Made by a program: the position numbers and the translations under genes. A stretch of 64,000 bases of DNA from contig MCFL01000133.1 of NCBI GenBank assembly GCA_002102555.1, forward strand, positions 1 through 64,000. Direction: 5' to 3'. This DNA comes from Catenaria anguillulae PL171. Taxonomy: Eukaryota > Blastocladiomycota > Blastocladiomycetes > Blastocladiales > Catenariaceae. The notes beneath the pieces are model-generated. The model saw only the letters and a program-made list of their open reading frames with translations, made no database searches and was not told the DNA's origin. Position 1 is the stretch's first letter. Every line of letters begins with the position of its first letter. Below, piece after piece: positions 1-11,001 of this stretch.

Positions 1-660
1 GGGCAACGTTAACCATCACCTCGGCCTGCTTTACATGTGCACGCGCTTCTGTCCAATCCTTGCTTGTGACTGCTTCTCGCCATTCGTCTCGCAAACACTC
101 TCCGGCCACAACACATCAAATGGGTTCAAGGCTGATGATCTCACGTCGAGGTACCGGAACGCAGAAGTACGTGCTTGGAGCGACGAGCCGTCAAGCAAGC
201 AACCACCCGATTTGCTCCAAACGCCAGCCGCCGCCCTTCACGGCCAAGTTTCCGTCCCCAACTTGCCAATGGCGCCTCCCCGCTGTGCGCCGGCAACACG
301 CGTTCCGTTCCTCATCCGCCAAGCTCCCCCGCCTACGTGTCGCCCTCACCCGCCGTCGCCACGGTCGAGCGAGAGGAGCCGGCCGATGTGACCGTCGACC
401 GCGCTCGGGCCGCCGTCTTGGCCTCGGCTTTGTCGCCCGAGGAGCTCGCCCTTCGTGTCGCTGGGTACGAGCGCAATGAGATGATGGAGAAAGCGCTCCG
501 CCAAGCGGTCGCAACGACCATCGGCCTGCACATTCCCACCGCCCATCAGTTTGCGGCGACAGTTGCTGGCCGCGCCGCCACCGACGAATACAATGAGCGG
601 ACGATCGCGGCGGTGGAGCGGAGGGAATTTGTGCTTGGGGCGAGTCGTCGGTCAGCGTGA
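1..660 (+). pseudogene. Family A module gene, copy A1 (frameshifted)
   Basis: The reading frame at 175-660 ends in the family A module: a helix with YERNEMMEKALRQ, then PTAHQFAATVAGRAA and NERTIAAVE, then stop. Its upstream DNA (1-230) matches the upstream DNA of copy A2 (12,231-12,000, minus strand). In A2 one frame runs from the N-terminal region with the stretch GQVSAPNLPMAPPRRAPA into the module. Here the equivalent GQVSVPNLPMAPPRCAPA lies in a different frame from the module, so a frameshift near position 335 separates them. No ATG opens the 175-660 frame before the module (the open stretch begins at TTG). Either the gene is decayed or it starts at an internal Met. Function unknown; I recognise no named domain. 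Confidence 0.6.
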
Positions 661-1442
661 GTCGGGTTGGCTTCTGCTGCGGTATGCTTTATCTGTCTCA
701 TTTGCTTACGCCTTTTCTGATGAATACCTCCTAACAGTGACCATTCTCTATGCCTCTTAGATGAGTGTTGTGAGTTTTTGCCTTTTCCCATCCCGTCTCT
801 TTTTATTTTGTTGTTGTTTTCTGTGGTTGTGGCCCTGTTCAAAGCCCTTTCTTCATCGCATTTTGTTCTTTCCTTCATTTCAGTCAACGCCAGCTCCTCC
901 TTCTCCTCCACCGCATCTCGTCAGTATCGTCACGCCTGTTCTACTTTGTATTTATACATGTTTATATTCCCCGCCCACCCAACCCGACCATCGAGGCACT
1001 TGCCCAACTCAGCGTGTGCTGTTTATCTTTTTTTAGGCTTCCTTTTGATATTGGATTATTTTGCGTTCAAACTAAACATACCAAGAGTTGAAGCATGACA
1101 TGTACTACATAGGTAGTTGACGACTCGGGCGCTGTACGCTGGGATTCAAGGTTATCGCATGAGGCGTATTGCTTCAAGCAGGGCGGGATTCGGTTGGATT
1201 TGCCTGTCGAGCTCAAGCTGGCTGTGGTGCAGGAGCATAGAGAGGATAACAAATTGACACTTTGCTAGAGAAAGCAGTTGCATAGTATAAACCGACCCTC
1301 TGCTTCAGTGTTTCTTTTTGACAATTCTGCCACTTCACTGGCAATTTGTATTGTTTCCCCATTGTTTCCATCATCACAACCTCACACAAAATAGAACACC
1401 CGACACAAAACCACACAACACACGCCTACCTGCTCCGACACC
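661..1442. other. 3' flank of family A copy A1, no gene
   Basis: Roughly the first 130-200 bases repeat the 3' flank of copies A3 and A4: a GTGAGT-like site at the stop codon, then GTATGCTTTATCTGTCTCAT, then an ending in CTTAG or GTAG. This looks like a conserved intron straddling the stop codon or just after it, since all copies give the same ...RRSA-type end either way. The rest is T- and C-rich with no supported coding frame. Confidence 0.45.
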
Positions 1443-1505
1443 TCACCATCCACCATCCACCATCCACCATCCACCATCCACCATCCACCATCCGCCATCC
1501 GCCCC
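1443..1505. repeat. Heptanucleotide minisatellite (ACCATCC)n
   Basis: About eight tandem copies of a 7-bp unit, ACCATCC, with the last units changing to GCCATCC. It sits immediately beyond the 3' end of family B copy B1 and separates B1 from the convergent copy A1. Confidence 0.9.
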
Positions 1506-1510
1506 ACTCC

Positions 1511-3199
1511 TTACCCCTCCTGCTCACCCTGGCGAATCTCGGCAAGGTGCCGGTCCACTTGCGCCTCCAACGCCTTGCCCTCAACTGTCGCCAAAAACGA
1601 TGGCACATCAAGCAGTGGCCGAATCGTCTCGACACCCGCGCCTGCATCAATCTTGGCCTTGATGAGGTCCATGATGGCGCCTTGCAGAAACGCTTGACGC
1701 TCATAATGCATACCCCATGCATCAGTCTCGTCCAAACGGTCCTGCAGATCGCGCAGGCGCTGCTCGTTGGCGGCGTGCAGCTGCTCGTGCACAATCGTGT
1801 CGAAGCCCGTGTCGGTGGCGTCGTGGTAGGCCGGCTGGCCAGGGAGCCGCGGGATGCCCTCTTGCGAGAGTGGCGTCACGGCCGCGTGACGGCCACGTCG
1901 GAGCGCGAACCGGGCAACAGCCGCAGGAGCGGAATGCAATCCGGGCGTTGTTTGCGCGTGCAACGAGTGCGACGCTGCTACAGCCGCCGGTGCAGGTGCC
2001 GGTTGCTGGGCGTCAGGCGCTGGCTGTTGGGCGGCAGGCACTGGTTGTTGGGCCGCGGCCACTGGCTGTTGGGCGGCGGCGGGTGCTGGTTGTTGGGCGG
2101 CGGATGATGGCGGCTCCGCGGGCGGCTGCGCGGGCGATGCCTGGTGGGCAGCAGAGGAGGGCGCCGGCGAGGAAGACGGAAACTCGAGCCGACGCATCTT
2201 GGACGGCGGCTTGGAGCGTGTTGGCGTGTTAGGCGCTGCCACTGGCGAGGACACTGGCGATGCCGGAACGCTGCCGAAAAGCAAACGCGGAGCCGCGGGG
2301 GAAAGCAAGACGCGAGGAGGGACTGTGGGCGCGGCAGGCGACGTGGGGCCAGAGGCCGTGCTGCCCGACACCTCACGCGCGCGCTTTCGCGAATCCTCGG
2401 CCGCTGCTGCCAGCATCTCACTCGCCTCGTTGGCGGCCACGTCAGTCTCTTGCGCGGCCAGGAAACGGGCTTGGCACGCGCCAGCAAACGCGCGGAACGG
2501 GCACGAGTCGGCAAACGCGAAAGCAGTCGAGTCGGCAAAGACGGTGATGGTGGTGATGCCGTCGACTTCAACCGCGGTGGCCCATTCGATGCTGAGCCCT
2601 GCATCAAGGCAAGATTGCACAGGGACGTGCGCGAGCATGGTGCGCGTGCCCAAGTCGCAATGCCTGAGCTGGCTCGCGTAGACATGCTTGATGGTGGCAG
2701 CCGTCAATGGCGCAGGCGCAGCCGGTGGCGCGGTGACTGGTGTTTGCGCTCGCAGTGCAAGCGGGTAGCGGAGCTGAAGGCCGATGACAAATCGAGCCAG
2801 GTGGTGCGCCAGGCTACGCTTTGGCAAAGGGTTGGGATCCCACGATTGGCTCCCCAAGCAGGTCGTGATACCTTCGCCCATCAAAGCCATAATGGCGAGA
2901 CGCTTGGCGATTTCTTTGGTGGGGGACGAGGCAAGCACGGCGTCGGGGATTGGTCCAGGAACCATGCCAAACTTGCCTTTGGCATTGAAGTGCTGGCCGA
3001 CTTTGGTCGTGGTGACATGAAACTGGTCTTCTTTGAGACCAACAGCATGGAGCACCTGCCGGAACGCAGTCGGGTCGGCCGGATCGTCAAACATACGTGA
3101 GGAAACGGCGAAGCCGCCGCCAAAGTCGCCGCCGGTTTGGGCGCAGATGGAGGCGAGGGCCAAGAAGGCGGCGGGGTATTGAGAAACGATGGACGACAT
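1511..3199 (-). CDS. Family B protein, copy B1 (intact, uncharacterised)
   Basis: A single open frame of about 562 codons starting at ATG 3,199 (MSSIVSQYPAAFLALA). The frame stays open upstream to 3,289 but with no ATG. The N-terminal ~240 residues look globular, with the motif HCDLGTRTMLAHVP and, later, CPFRAFAGACQARFLAAQ. A long disordered stretch rich in Pro, Ala and Ser follows, including a run of QQPxPAA repeats. The C-terminal ~90 residues are charged and helical and end in a module (LLDVPSFLATVEGKALEAQ) that aligns with the family A module. A decayed second copy (B2) lies at 29,940-31,346 and a remnant near 8,200. I recognise no named domain, so function is unknown. This copy is the best reference for the family because it has no internal stop or frameshift. 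Confidence 0.7.
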   Translation of the reverse strand: MSSIVSQYPAAFLALASICAQTGGDFGGGFAVSSRMFDDPADPTAFRQVLHAVGLKEDQFHVTTTKVGQHFNAKGKFGMVPGPIPDAVLASSPTKEIAKRLAIMALMGEGITTCLGSQSWDPNPLPKRSLAHHLARFVIGLQLRYPLALRAQTPVTAPPAAPAPLTAATIKHVYASQLRHCDLGTRTMLAHVPVQSCLDAGLSIEWATAVEVDGITTITVFADSTAFAFADSCPFRAFAGACQARFLAAQETDVAANEASEMLAAAAEDSRKRAREVSGSTASGPTSPAAPTVPPRVLLSPAAPRLLFGSVPASPVSSPVAAPNTPTRSKPPSKMRRLEFPSSSPAPSSAAHQASPAQPPAEPPSSAAQQPAPAAAQQPVAAAQQPVPAAQQPAPDAQQPAPAPAAVAASHSLHAQTTPGLHSAPAAVARFALRRGRHAAVTPLSQEGIPRLPGQPAYHDATDTGFDTIVHEQLHAANEQRLRDLQDRLDETDAWGMHYERQAFLQGAIMDLIKAKIDAGAGVETIRPLLDVPSFLATVEGKALEAQVDRHLAEIRQGEQEG

Positions 3200-3454
3200 G
3201 GCGTGGAAGATATTTGCTGGCAGTTGCTGGCGGATCAAATTGACTTGAGCAGGTTCTTGATTCAGATCATCGATAATGTTTAGCGGCAATTAAACCGGCG
3301 TGCCGGTATGAGATCCGCCTCCTCATTGCCTCCTGCCACACACATGCAATCGATGACCTGCTTGAGCGCTTTGGGTCGCGTCGCCGCGTCGTGAGCAGAG
3401 AAATGCTCAGAAATGGCTGAGTGCTGACCGTGACCGTACTTGAGTGGCAAATGA
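3200..3454. other. Intergenic, no gene seen
   Basis: Upstream region of B1. I see no supported coding frame and no repeat. Confidence 0.4.
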
Positions 3455-4918
3455 GAGCAGTGAGAAGTACTTATGACCCCGTCAAAGCGACGTCCATCAT
3501 ACGACCCAATCGTGCAGCAAACTTCGGAAGAGCAAGAAGCTCAACGAATCAAAACCAGACTCTCAACGACATGCCATAATCGCATATTGAGTACTCGGCT
3601 GCAGGCGGCGATATGTGGCAGGGTGCAATGGGCACGCCTACACGCCGGCATCTGCAAGACTGGGTTTTGACAATGTGGCGGCATTCTTTGGAAACGATGT
3701 GACAGCGCAAAGATTGCTCGAGGCACACAATTGAGAATGAACGGACACACACATTGCTGGCTGCATATTTTGCTCTCCAGTTGGTGTCGGCTTGGAGCAA
3801 GTTGAGTTTGAATCGATTCTGGCTGCCAATACAGTACTCGAGCAACCTGTTTGTTTCCGGAAGGTAAACGTTGACAAACCACGATTGTGTTGCACGCACA
3901 CGAGAATCGTTGACCAGATCGCAAGAACGCAGAAGAAAGAAGGTTGAGAACAAGGTGGAATCCAAAGAGAGAAGTTGACCACCTGGGTGACTTGATTGGA
4001 GTGGTGGCCATGAGCAGTGAGAAGTACATGCAAGCCACATTCAAGGAATCCATCATGCAACCCAAATGTGCAGCAAACTCCTGAAGAGCAAGAAGCTCAA
4101 CGGATCAAAACCAGACTCTCAACGACATGCCATAATCGCATATTGAGTACTCGGCTGCAGGCGGCGATATGTGGCAGGGTGCAATGGGCACGCCTACACG
4201 CCGGCATCTGCAAGACTGGGTTTTGACAATGTGGTGGGATTCAGGAAATATCCGTACGGCCCCAGCGATGTGACAGCGCAAAGACTGCTCGAGGCACACT
4301 GTTGCAAATGGACACACACATTGCTGGCTGCACATTTTGCTCTCCAGTTGGTGTCGGCTTGGAGCAAGTTGAGTTTGAATCGATTCTGGCTGCCAATACA
4401 GTACTCGAGCAACCTGTTTGTTTCCGGAAGGTAAACGTTGACAAACCACGATTGTGTTGCACGCACGCGAGAATCGTTGACCAGATCGCAAGAACGCAGA
4501 AGAAAGAAGGTTGAGAACAAGGTGGAATCCAAAGAGAGAAGTTGACCACCTGGGTGACTTGATTGGAGTGGTGGCCATGAGCAGTGAGAAGTACATGCAA
4601 GCCACATTCAAGGAATCCATCATGCAACCCAAATGTGCAGCAAACTCCTGAAGAGCAAGAAGCTCAACGGATCAAAACCAGACTCTCAACGACATGCCAT
4701 AATCGCATATTGAGTACTCGGCTGCAGGCGGCGATATGTGGCAGGGTGCAATGGGCACGCCTACACGCCGGCATCTGCAAGACTGGGTTTTGACAATGTG
4801 GTGGGATTCAGGAAATATCCGCACGGCCCCAGCGATGTGACAGCGCAAAGACTGCTCGAGGCACACTGTTGCAAATGGACACACACATTGCTGGCTGCAC
4901 ATTTTGCTCTCCAGTTGG
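3455..4918. repeat. Tandem array, unit ~557-567 bp, 2.6 copies
   Basis: Three head-to-tail units start at the shared sequence GAGCAGTGAGAAGTAC: 3,455-4,011, 4,012-4,578 and 4,579-about 4,918. The third unit is cut short within the segment CTCTCCAGTTGG. Units 2 and 3 are almost identical over most of their length. Unit 1 differs more at its start and in the stretch after GTTTTGACAATGTGG. Each unit carries open frames on both strands that repeat with the unit. They resemble no known protein and are probably incidental. The array is visibly more AT-rich than flanking genes. Confidence 0.92.
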
Positions 4919-6509
4919 CTTGAGCTTGAATCAGTTCTGCCACGGTCCACGGTCCATGGAACGAATAAGAAATGCTTGAGTACTGACGTTGAGCGAGCTA
5001 TGGGAACCTATTCCAAGGTAAGAATACATGCGAATCCAAGTTAGCCATGATGCCTGCATCGTCGCTGATTGGACGAGTAAACGTCTATACCTCTGGTCTG
5101 CAGGAATCAAGCCTCATATGCACCTCAATACTTTCCATGGTCGTGGCAAGCAAGATCAAGAGCCACAGCGATTCCAGTCACCAATTCAGATGCAATGTCC
5201 GGCAGGAAGAGTGGGTGGGAAAGTGATCCTTTCTTGGTGTATGTTGAATGACCCGCGGCGGTATATACAGAATCCAGTGATCTTTGGAAATCACGAGCAA
5301 GTACTTGAGCCGTTCCAAATATGTACAGCCATTGCATGCACGCGCCAAATGCGTGCCCAAGACTCACAAGACCGCGACGTGAAGAATGGTTCCTTGCCGC
5401 TGGTGCACAGAATGACGGCGATACGATACAATACGACACCTCCGTAAGCCCAAAAGCCTAGGATGTGGGTATCAAACAGATGGACCCCTGACAAAAAGCA
5501 ACGGCGACAATATCCCGCCGATGTTCAATGGCTAATTGATCGCATGCTTTGACATTGGTTCCTCGGGCAACGAATCGTTGAACAACATCTTGTGCAACGC
5601 TCAGTCGGTAACGCATCAATGGCTATTCGAGTGGGGAAACGCGTCAAAGGCCAAGGGTTGACATGGGCCAGACGAGGATGGATGAATGAATGACGGTCGT
5701 GGTGACTTGCCCAGCCGATGACCTGCGCGGCTTGTGCGGCAAACGAGACGGCAAACGAGACGCCAAAGAAGAGATTTGAGGTTGCTTGAACCGCGCGTTG
5801 TGAGCGATGCATGAGACGTGACGTGGGTGGGGTGGCGACGCGCCACACGGCCTAAGTTGACATGGATGAATGGATAATCGAATGATGCGAGGAGAGGCAA
5901 GGGAACCTTTTGCATCCGCGTATGGACTGCTTGATACGTCGCCAGGGTGATTGAGGAAACACGGCTGGCAGATGAAAGAAAGGTGACGGAAAAGGACGCG
6001 ATGCGGGTGGGATGGGTGGGAAAGGTCACGGTGGGACGCCGCGGGTCGGCTGCGGGTCAAAGTAGTGAGCCGGATACGTGTATTGCAGTGGGTTGCAACG
6101 TGTGGAGAGAGGAAGCTGTTTGTACCAGTTTGATAATTGATTGTTGGATGCCGTGGGAAAGAGAAGGAGGCGCCCAAGTCGGACGCGTTTCCCGTTCCCA
6201 TTATGTAGTTCCCATGGGGGGACTCTCGAGAGGCCCCGATCCCCTTCTCGATCGATCTGAGCGAGTGGGTCGGTCCTTCGATCCGATGGCCCTGGCACAT
6301 GGCATGGTGTTCCAAGTCTCGAGACTGGAGTCTGGACACACGTCTGCCGCCCCTGTACCGTAGTTTGAATGAACACATCATTATTAAAACCGTTTGCGGC
6401 GTTCATTCTATTCATATTCAAAGAAAAATTCGCCGCACACTTCTCATCATTGAACCTCCGCCTCCGCATTCTTCTCCCACTCGTCCCGTCCAGCCTCCTC
6501 AATCACCTT
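4919..6509. other. Intergenic, no supported gene
   Basis: The junction at 4,919 looks like a deletion inside the tandem repeat: the sequence resumes with TTGAGCTTGAATCAGTTCTGCC, a shortened version of repeat sequence. Beyond that several open frames exist on both strands (for example minus 6,381-5,644), but none has recognisable domain content or a convincing start. I treat the stretch as non-coding. Confidence 0.4.
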
Positions 6510-6740
6510 GACCAACAACACGCAACCACGCCTGCTGGGCGCGTTCCAATCGAGCAAGTCGAGGCAAACCTGGCAAGGAGGATGGCGACGCGCCAGGCAG
6601 TTCTGGGGAATACAAGGTGGGCGGCATCTTGAACGAGTGGGATTGGCCGGTATGCATCACCCCGTCCGTTCTCGTGTGTCCATTTTGTGTCCAATCATTG
6701 GTGCTGACGTCGTCAAGAACCTTCATCTGCAGTCCGCCGC
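6510..6740 (+). pseudogene. Fragment of an A5-type family A gene
   Basis: This segment matches 22,430-22,655 (3' end and 3' flank of gene A5) with scattered changes. Shared landmarks are ACACGCAACCACGCCTGCTG, GCGACGCGCCAGGCAGT, the segment GAGTGGGATTGGCCGGTATG, and CGTCGTCAAGAACCTTCATC. Similarity stops at CAGTCCGCCGC in both places. The 5' part of the gene is missing and part of the module is deleted (GCGCGTTCCAATCGAGCAAG replaces the longer A5 sequence). It is a truncated, non-functional duplicate. Confidence 0.75.
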
Positions 6741-6899
6741 CATCATCCAAGTCAGTCAACAAAAATCTTGTCCTTTGACAATGGAGTCTCATTCAACTTC
6801 GTCGTCGAAGAGCTGCTTGATTGCATGCTCACCGCTTTACAATTGAGCCGCTCCAACCATATACTCGGCTCACGCTTGCAGCTCGTTGCGCCGCCGCCC

Positions 6900-8370
6900 G
6901 GCCTCTCCTCGGCAATGGCTTTGACAAGGACAGCCAATTCGATCAAGGGAACAATCTCGGTGGGCGATTTGCCAAGGAACTGGACACCTGCGACGTGGGT
7001 TTGCGCACGTTGTTGGCACACATCCCGCTGTAATTGTGCATTGGCGTCGGCCGTGAGCCGACTTGGAATCCGCAAGTCTGATGATGCACATGAGTTGTGC
7101 GCAGCCCCGATGGCACGGGCACAGAGTCACAGTGGGGTTTGCCGTATCCGTGAAGCACCACCGTCCCTGGCGCGCGTTTATGATGGCATGCCAACTGCAA
7201 TCATTTTGCATTTTCGCAGATATGCTGTGCTTGCGAGTGAGTCTGCGGATGTGGCAGAGCCGTATGTTACTTCTTTTCGCCCCTCTACCCTATGCAACCG
7301 CTCCTCGTGTTGGGATCCAGATGCTTATTCTGTTCCTTGATCATGTCAACAGGTCGCAATACAGCCGCAGTCCTTGTCGCCAGCTGTTGAGTCGTAACGA
7401 GACAGTCACAACGGAACATATATGTTGAGGTCCAGCTACTTTGCTGGAGAGCATCAGTGGGTTTGGGTACACACATAGATCACAACACAACAACAATTGG
7501 ATAGACGGATCGGTGGTCTGATCCGTGGGACACAATACAATACTAATCTTGGAGCTAACTGACACGCAACAAGGCTTAGCTCCAATCCGATCAGACTCAC
7601 TTGACTCGCGTCGCGGCCAAGGGCCATAGACGCAACACCAGCTACCAGCTGCTTCCGCCGTCGTGACTCTGTCATCTATCACTTCCGCTGCCTTCGCCCC
7701 GACGTTTGCCTCTGCTACTGCCGTTATACCGTCATTTGCTGCTCGCGCTGTTGTTGCCCGATTGTCGGCTGGGTCCGCCGCCGTGGCCCCGTCACCCGCG
7801 GATTCGGCCGACATTGCCTTGTAGTGACCGATATCCTCCCCGACATCGTCCCGCTCTCCGTTGGTGAACATCCATGTTCGAAAGGCCGAGTTCAAACGCA
7901 TCGCCGACATGCAGCTGCGATCATCAGCTCCAACGCCGCCGTCTTTTGCACCAGCGTCAACTGCGGCTGTCTCACCCATCTCTGCACCTCTGGTCGCCCA
8001 ACCCACTGTGGCCGCCGCACTGCCACACCTTTCAAGCCAAATGATATTCACCCCATTCCATCAGGTGCGGCAGCCGCACTCGCCCCGCAAGCCGTTGGCC
8101 GCGCTGAAAGCCTTGCCTTGCATGCGCCAACGGCCGAGGAAGAGGCCGCATCGTTGCGCACCTCCAGGTACAGTTTTGTTTGCACCCGGCTGTCAACGCG
8201 CGCCGTGCGCGAGATCAAGGATGGCGAGACTGTGGAAGAGGTCGCGGCCATGTTGGACGTTCTGTCCTTCAAGTCATGCGCACGGAGGAGGGCAAGGATT
8301 TGGAGAGGCGAGCGAAGGAGTAGGTGGACAAGGAATTGGCGACGCAGCAGAGGGGAGGCAAGTGAATCGA
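6900..8370 (+). pseudogene. Decayed family B-like gene, remnant B3
   Basis: Two patches resemble family B. Around 6,980-7,030 the frame reads TCDVGLRTLLAHIPL, like HCDLGTRTMLAHVP of B1, followed by a stop. Around 8,210-8,370 it reads EIKDGETVEEVAAMLDVLSF. After a one-base shift it continues as RTEEGKDLERRAKE, a stop, and VDKELATQQ, tracking the B1 C-terminus. Between them lies a proline/alanine/serine-rich frame (about 7,860-8,050), also as in B1. Several frameshifts and stops make it a pseudogene. The middle is too diverged to call with certainty. Confidence 0.4.
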
Positions 8371-8687
8371 GTCCGTTGGAGTGCGTTGAGAATGAGTGTA
8401 GTGTCTGGCTGTTCGTGTTTATTGTGTCTATGTATACAAAGACAAATTCATTTGTAAGAGCAAGGCGCTCACAAGCACAAACGTCAAGGAATAGTGGCGG
8501 AGTGTGTATGCAACCGGCAGCTCATCGCAGGCCGATATCGATGTGACTTTTGGTGCCAGATGTATTTACATATGTACAAGTGAGAACGAGCATCAACCAG
8601 AATGATTTCTCGCAAATTACATGCCAACCATAACCCCGAGCATTTCGTGCCCTCGTCAATCTTGGTCTGATCTGTCAACCATCCACC

Positions 8688-10644
8688 ATGACCGACTCGC
8701 CTCCGAGGTCGCCGAGACCACATCCCTCGGACAACAGCCCGAACGAACAAAGTCCTGAATCAGCCATCCCAACACCAACATCTTGTGCCGACTTCACGGT
8801 GCTCAAACTCATTGGCACGGGCGGATTCGCCAAGGCATGCGCTGTCCCCGCCCTCATCCGCCCAGACTTTCGCGAGCCAACGTTCCTTGACCGTCCTTTA
8901 CTCGCAGGTCTACCTTGTACAACGCATTGCCACTGGTGACCTGTATGCCATGAAAGTCATGCACAAAATCATTCGCCCAAAACTGTCCAAAGCCGCAAAG
9001 AAGAAACGGGCCGCTGCCGCCGCTGCAGCCGGCGCAGATGGCAACGCACCCGCTGTCAACGAGCCGCGCAAGGCGCAAATCTACCACGACGGCATGAACG
9101 AGCGTCAAGTGCTGGTGTCCATCAACGAGCACCCGTTTTTGGTGACCCTCCGGTTTGCGTTCCAAGACGAGCGCAACTTGTACTTGATTTTGGATTGGGC
9201 AGAGGGAGGCGAGTTGTGGGGTCATTTGGCAACGGAGGGAATTTGCATGGGTGCGCCTCTCCCGATTACGCCCGGGGCAATGGCGATAAGCGGTTGTGTT
9301 GGCTGACTTGACATTGATGTTCAGAGGACGAGGTGACCTTTTACGTTGCCGAGATTTTGTTGGCGTTGGAGAAGTTGCATTCCATGCGTATCGTGTATCG
9401 GGATTTAAAGGTATGGATGACGGTTTCGGTTTTTTGTGGACAGGCTTGCTGGGTGGTCGCTCACTCCGTTACTTTCGCACTTGCTTGTATAGCTTGAGAA
9501 TGTGTTGATTGATGGGTCGGGTGCGTGATTGCCTGGAAAACACTTCTTGCAAATGCCGTACGAACTGACTGCAAGATTATTCTTGATTATCTGCCCTTAG
9601 GTCACATCAAGGTGCGGTATCCGCCCCATTCGACATACATCCTCGCCCTCATTCCATTCGCCCTTGTCAACAGCTCACGGACATGGGCCTCGCCAAAATC
9701 ATTTGCGAGGACATGCAATTTCGGGCAAACAGCTGGCGCGGGACATTTGGGTCGGTACCTGCCCGTTAGTTCCACTAACAATCCCAGTTCAATGCTGACT
9801 GCCAATGAACATTGACCATCCATTTGACAGGTACATGGCTCCCGAGATGATTTCGAGAAAGCCGTACGACGAGCGGGTAGACACCTGGGGACTCGGGGTG
9901 CTCACCTACCTGATGCTCACGGGCGATGTGCGTCTCCATTCCTGTCTCCATTCTGTGCATTCGCTTTGACATCGTTGCATGGACATGTTTCTCACACGCT
10001 CTGGTCCATATTGTGTGCAGCTCCCATTCAACGGCAAGTCACCAAAAGAAGTCGAAACCGCCATCATCAATCGCAAACCCAAATTTCCACACTTTTTGAC
10101 CCGTGAAGCCATTAGCTTCATCAATGCGGTATGATTCCTGTCCTTGTTTCCACGCCTGCTTGCCGGACGCCGATGCCAACATGACGTTATGCGTTGTCTA
10201 CTCTAGGCTCTCACCAAGGATCCAACCCGCCGCCCAACAATGACCGAGCTCAAATACCACCCCTTCTTCCGGCACATCGACTTTCCCGCCTTGCTCGCTC
10301 TCAAAGTCACTCCACCACGCACCCCGCCGCGCGACGCAATTGACAAGGAAGTCAGTACGCTTTTGCGGCGCGTGCGCCGCGTTCAATCGGTCATGGCCGA
10401 GGGAACTGTGTCGCATACATGTGCATGGGGCGATCTGGAGCATCCGATTGAGGCGATCGAGAAAGCATTTCGCGATTTTCAGTTTCCCCCGACACCGTCT
10501 GGGTCGCCTTCGGCGTCTCCAAGCGCGTCGCCCAGATTGCGGCCCGAGGACGAGGTGCATGTGGTTGGCAAGGGTGGGAGCAGCCGCGGAGGCAAGCGTG
10601 GGCATGTGTTTGCGTCGCCGTTGCAGTTGGTAGATGGGGCATAG
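8688..10644 (+). CDS. AGC-family serine/threonine protein kinase (S6K/PKA-like)
   Basis: Nine exons: 8688-8834, 8908-9250, 9325-9410, 9493-9520, 9601-9611, 9674-9750, 9831-9927, 10021-10128, 10207-10644; 444 aa. The kinase domain begins near residue 36. Visible motifs are the glycine loop GTGGFAK, the ATP lysine in [15 protein letters not shown] before helix E, the catalytic loop [17 protein letters not shown] in place of the usual DFG, GTFGYMAPE, and [15 protein letters not shown]. After the domain come [14 protein letters not shown] and, near residue 385, FRDFQF. The last fits the AGC hydrophobic motif FxxF(S/T)(F/Y) but with Gln at the phosphosite. Intron 1 uses a GC-AG pair (AAG/GCATGC) and exon 5 is only 11 nt. 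Residues ~75-110 hold an Ala/Lys-rich insert inside the N-lobe. The order of motifs fits the S6K/PKA branch; the exact subfamily is unresolved. Confidence 0.88.
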
Positions 10645-11001
10645 CGTTTGAGAGAGTTGTGTGGGAAAATGAATGTTTTTATTTACATGCAGTTTTTGAT
10701 GCCTCAGGGAATCACTCGATCATGAACCATGGATGAGATGAGAAAAGAAACATGATGTGAATAAATCACAAACTTCAAGCGACATGATCTTAAAACAAGA
10801 TAAGTAGAAATAAACATTTGCGTCGGGGCGCGGAAAGCATGCGACATGACAAGAGAAGAGTTGCAGGAAGATAGAAAAGAAAGATGCAATTGAAGAATTC
10901 AGCAATGGGCTGAATCCCAATGTGAAACAATGAAATACTCGATTGGAAAAAGTGGTACGGGTGGGAAAACGGCAACAATACAGGTGCGTAAACAAGCCAA
11001 T
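10645..11001. other. Intergenic between convergent kinase and A2
   Basis: AT-rich stretch between two convergent 3' ends. No coding frame or repeat supported. Confidence 0.5.

Noticed and set aside
1443-1505. CRISPR-like or telomeric repeat
   Set aside because: Units are 7 bp, contiguous, without spacers, and do not match a telomere repeat; it is a simple minisatellite in a eukaryote.
1346-2232. Long plus-strand frames opposite family B copy B1
   Set aside because: Low-complexity reverse complements of the B1 Pro/Ala/Gln linker; B1 on the minus strand has the family evidence.
3541-4632. Repeated minus-strand frames of 128-175 aa within the tandem array
   Set aside because: They repeat only because the DNA repeats. 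They have no domain content, and overlapping frames on both strands are equally long.
5644-6381. Minus-strand open frame of 245 codons
   Set aside because: Composition is that of non-coding shadow sequence (His/Ser/Arg-rich), no ATG with a sensible context, no recognisable segment.
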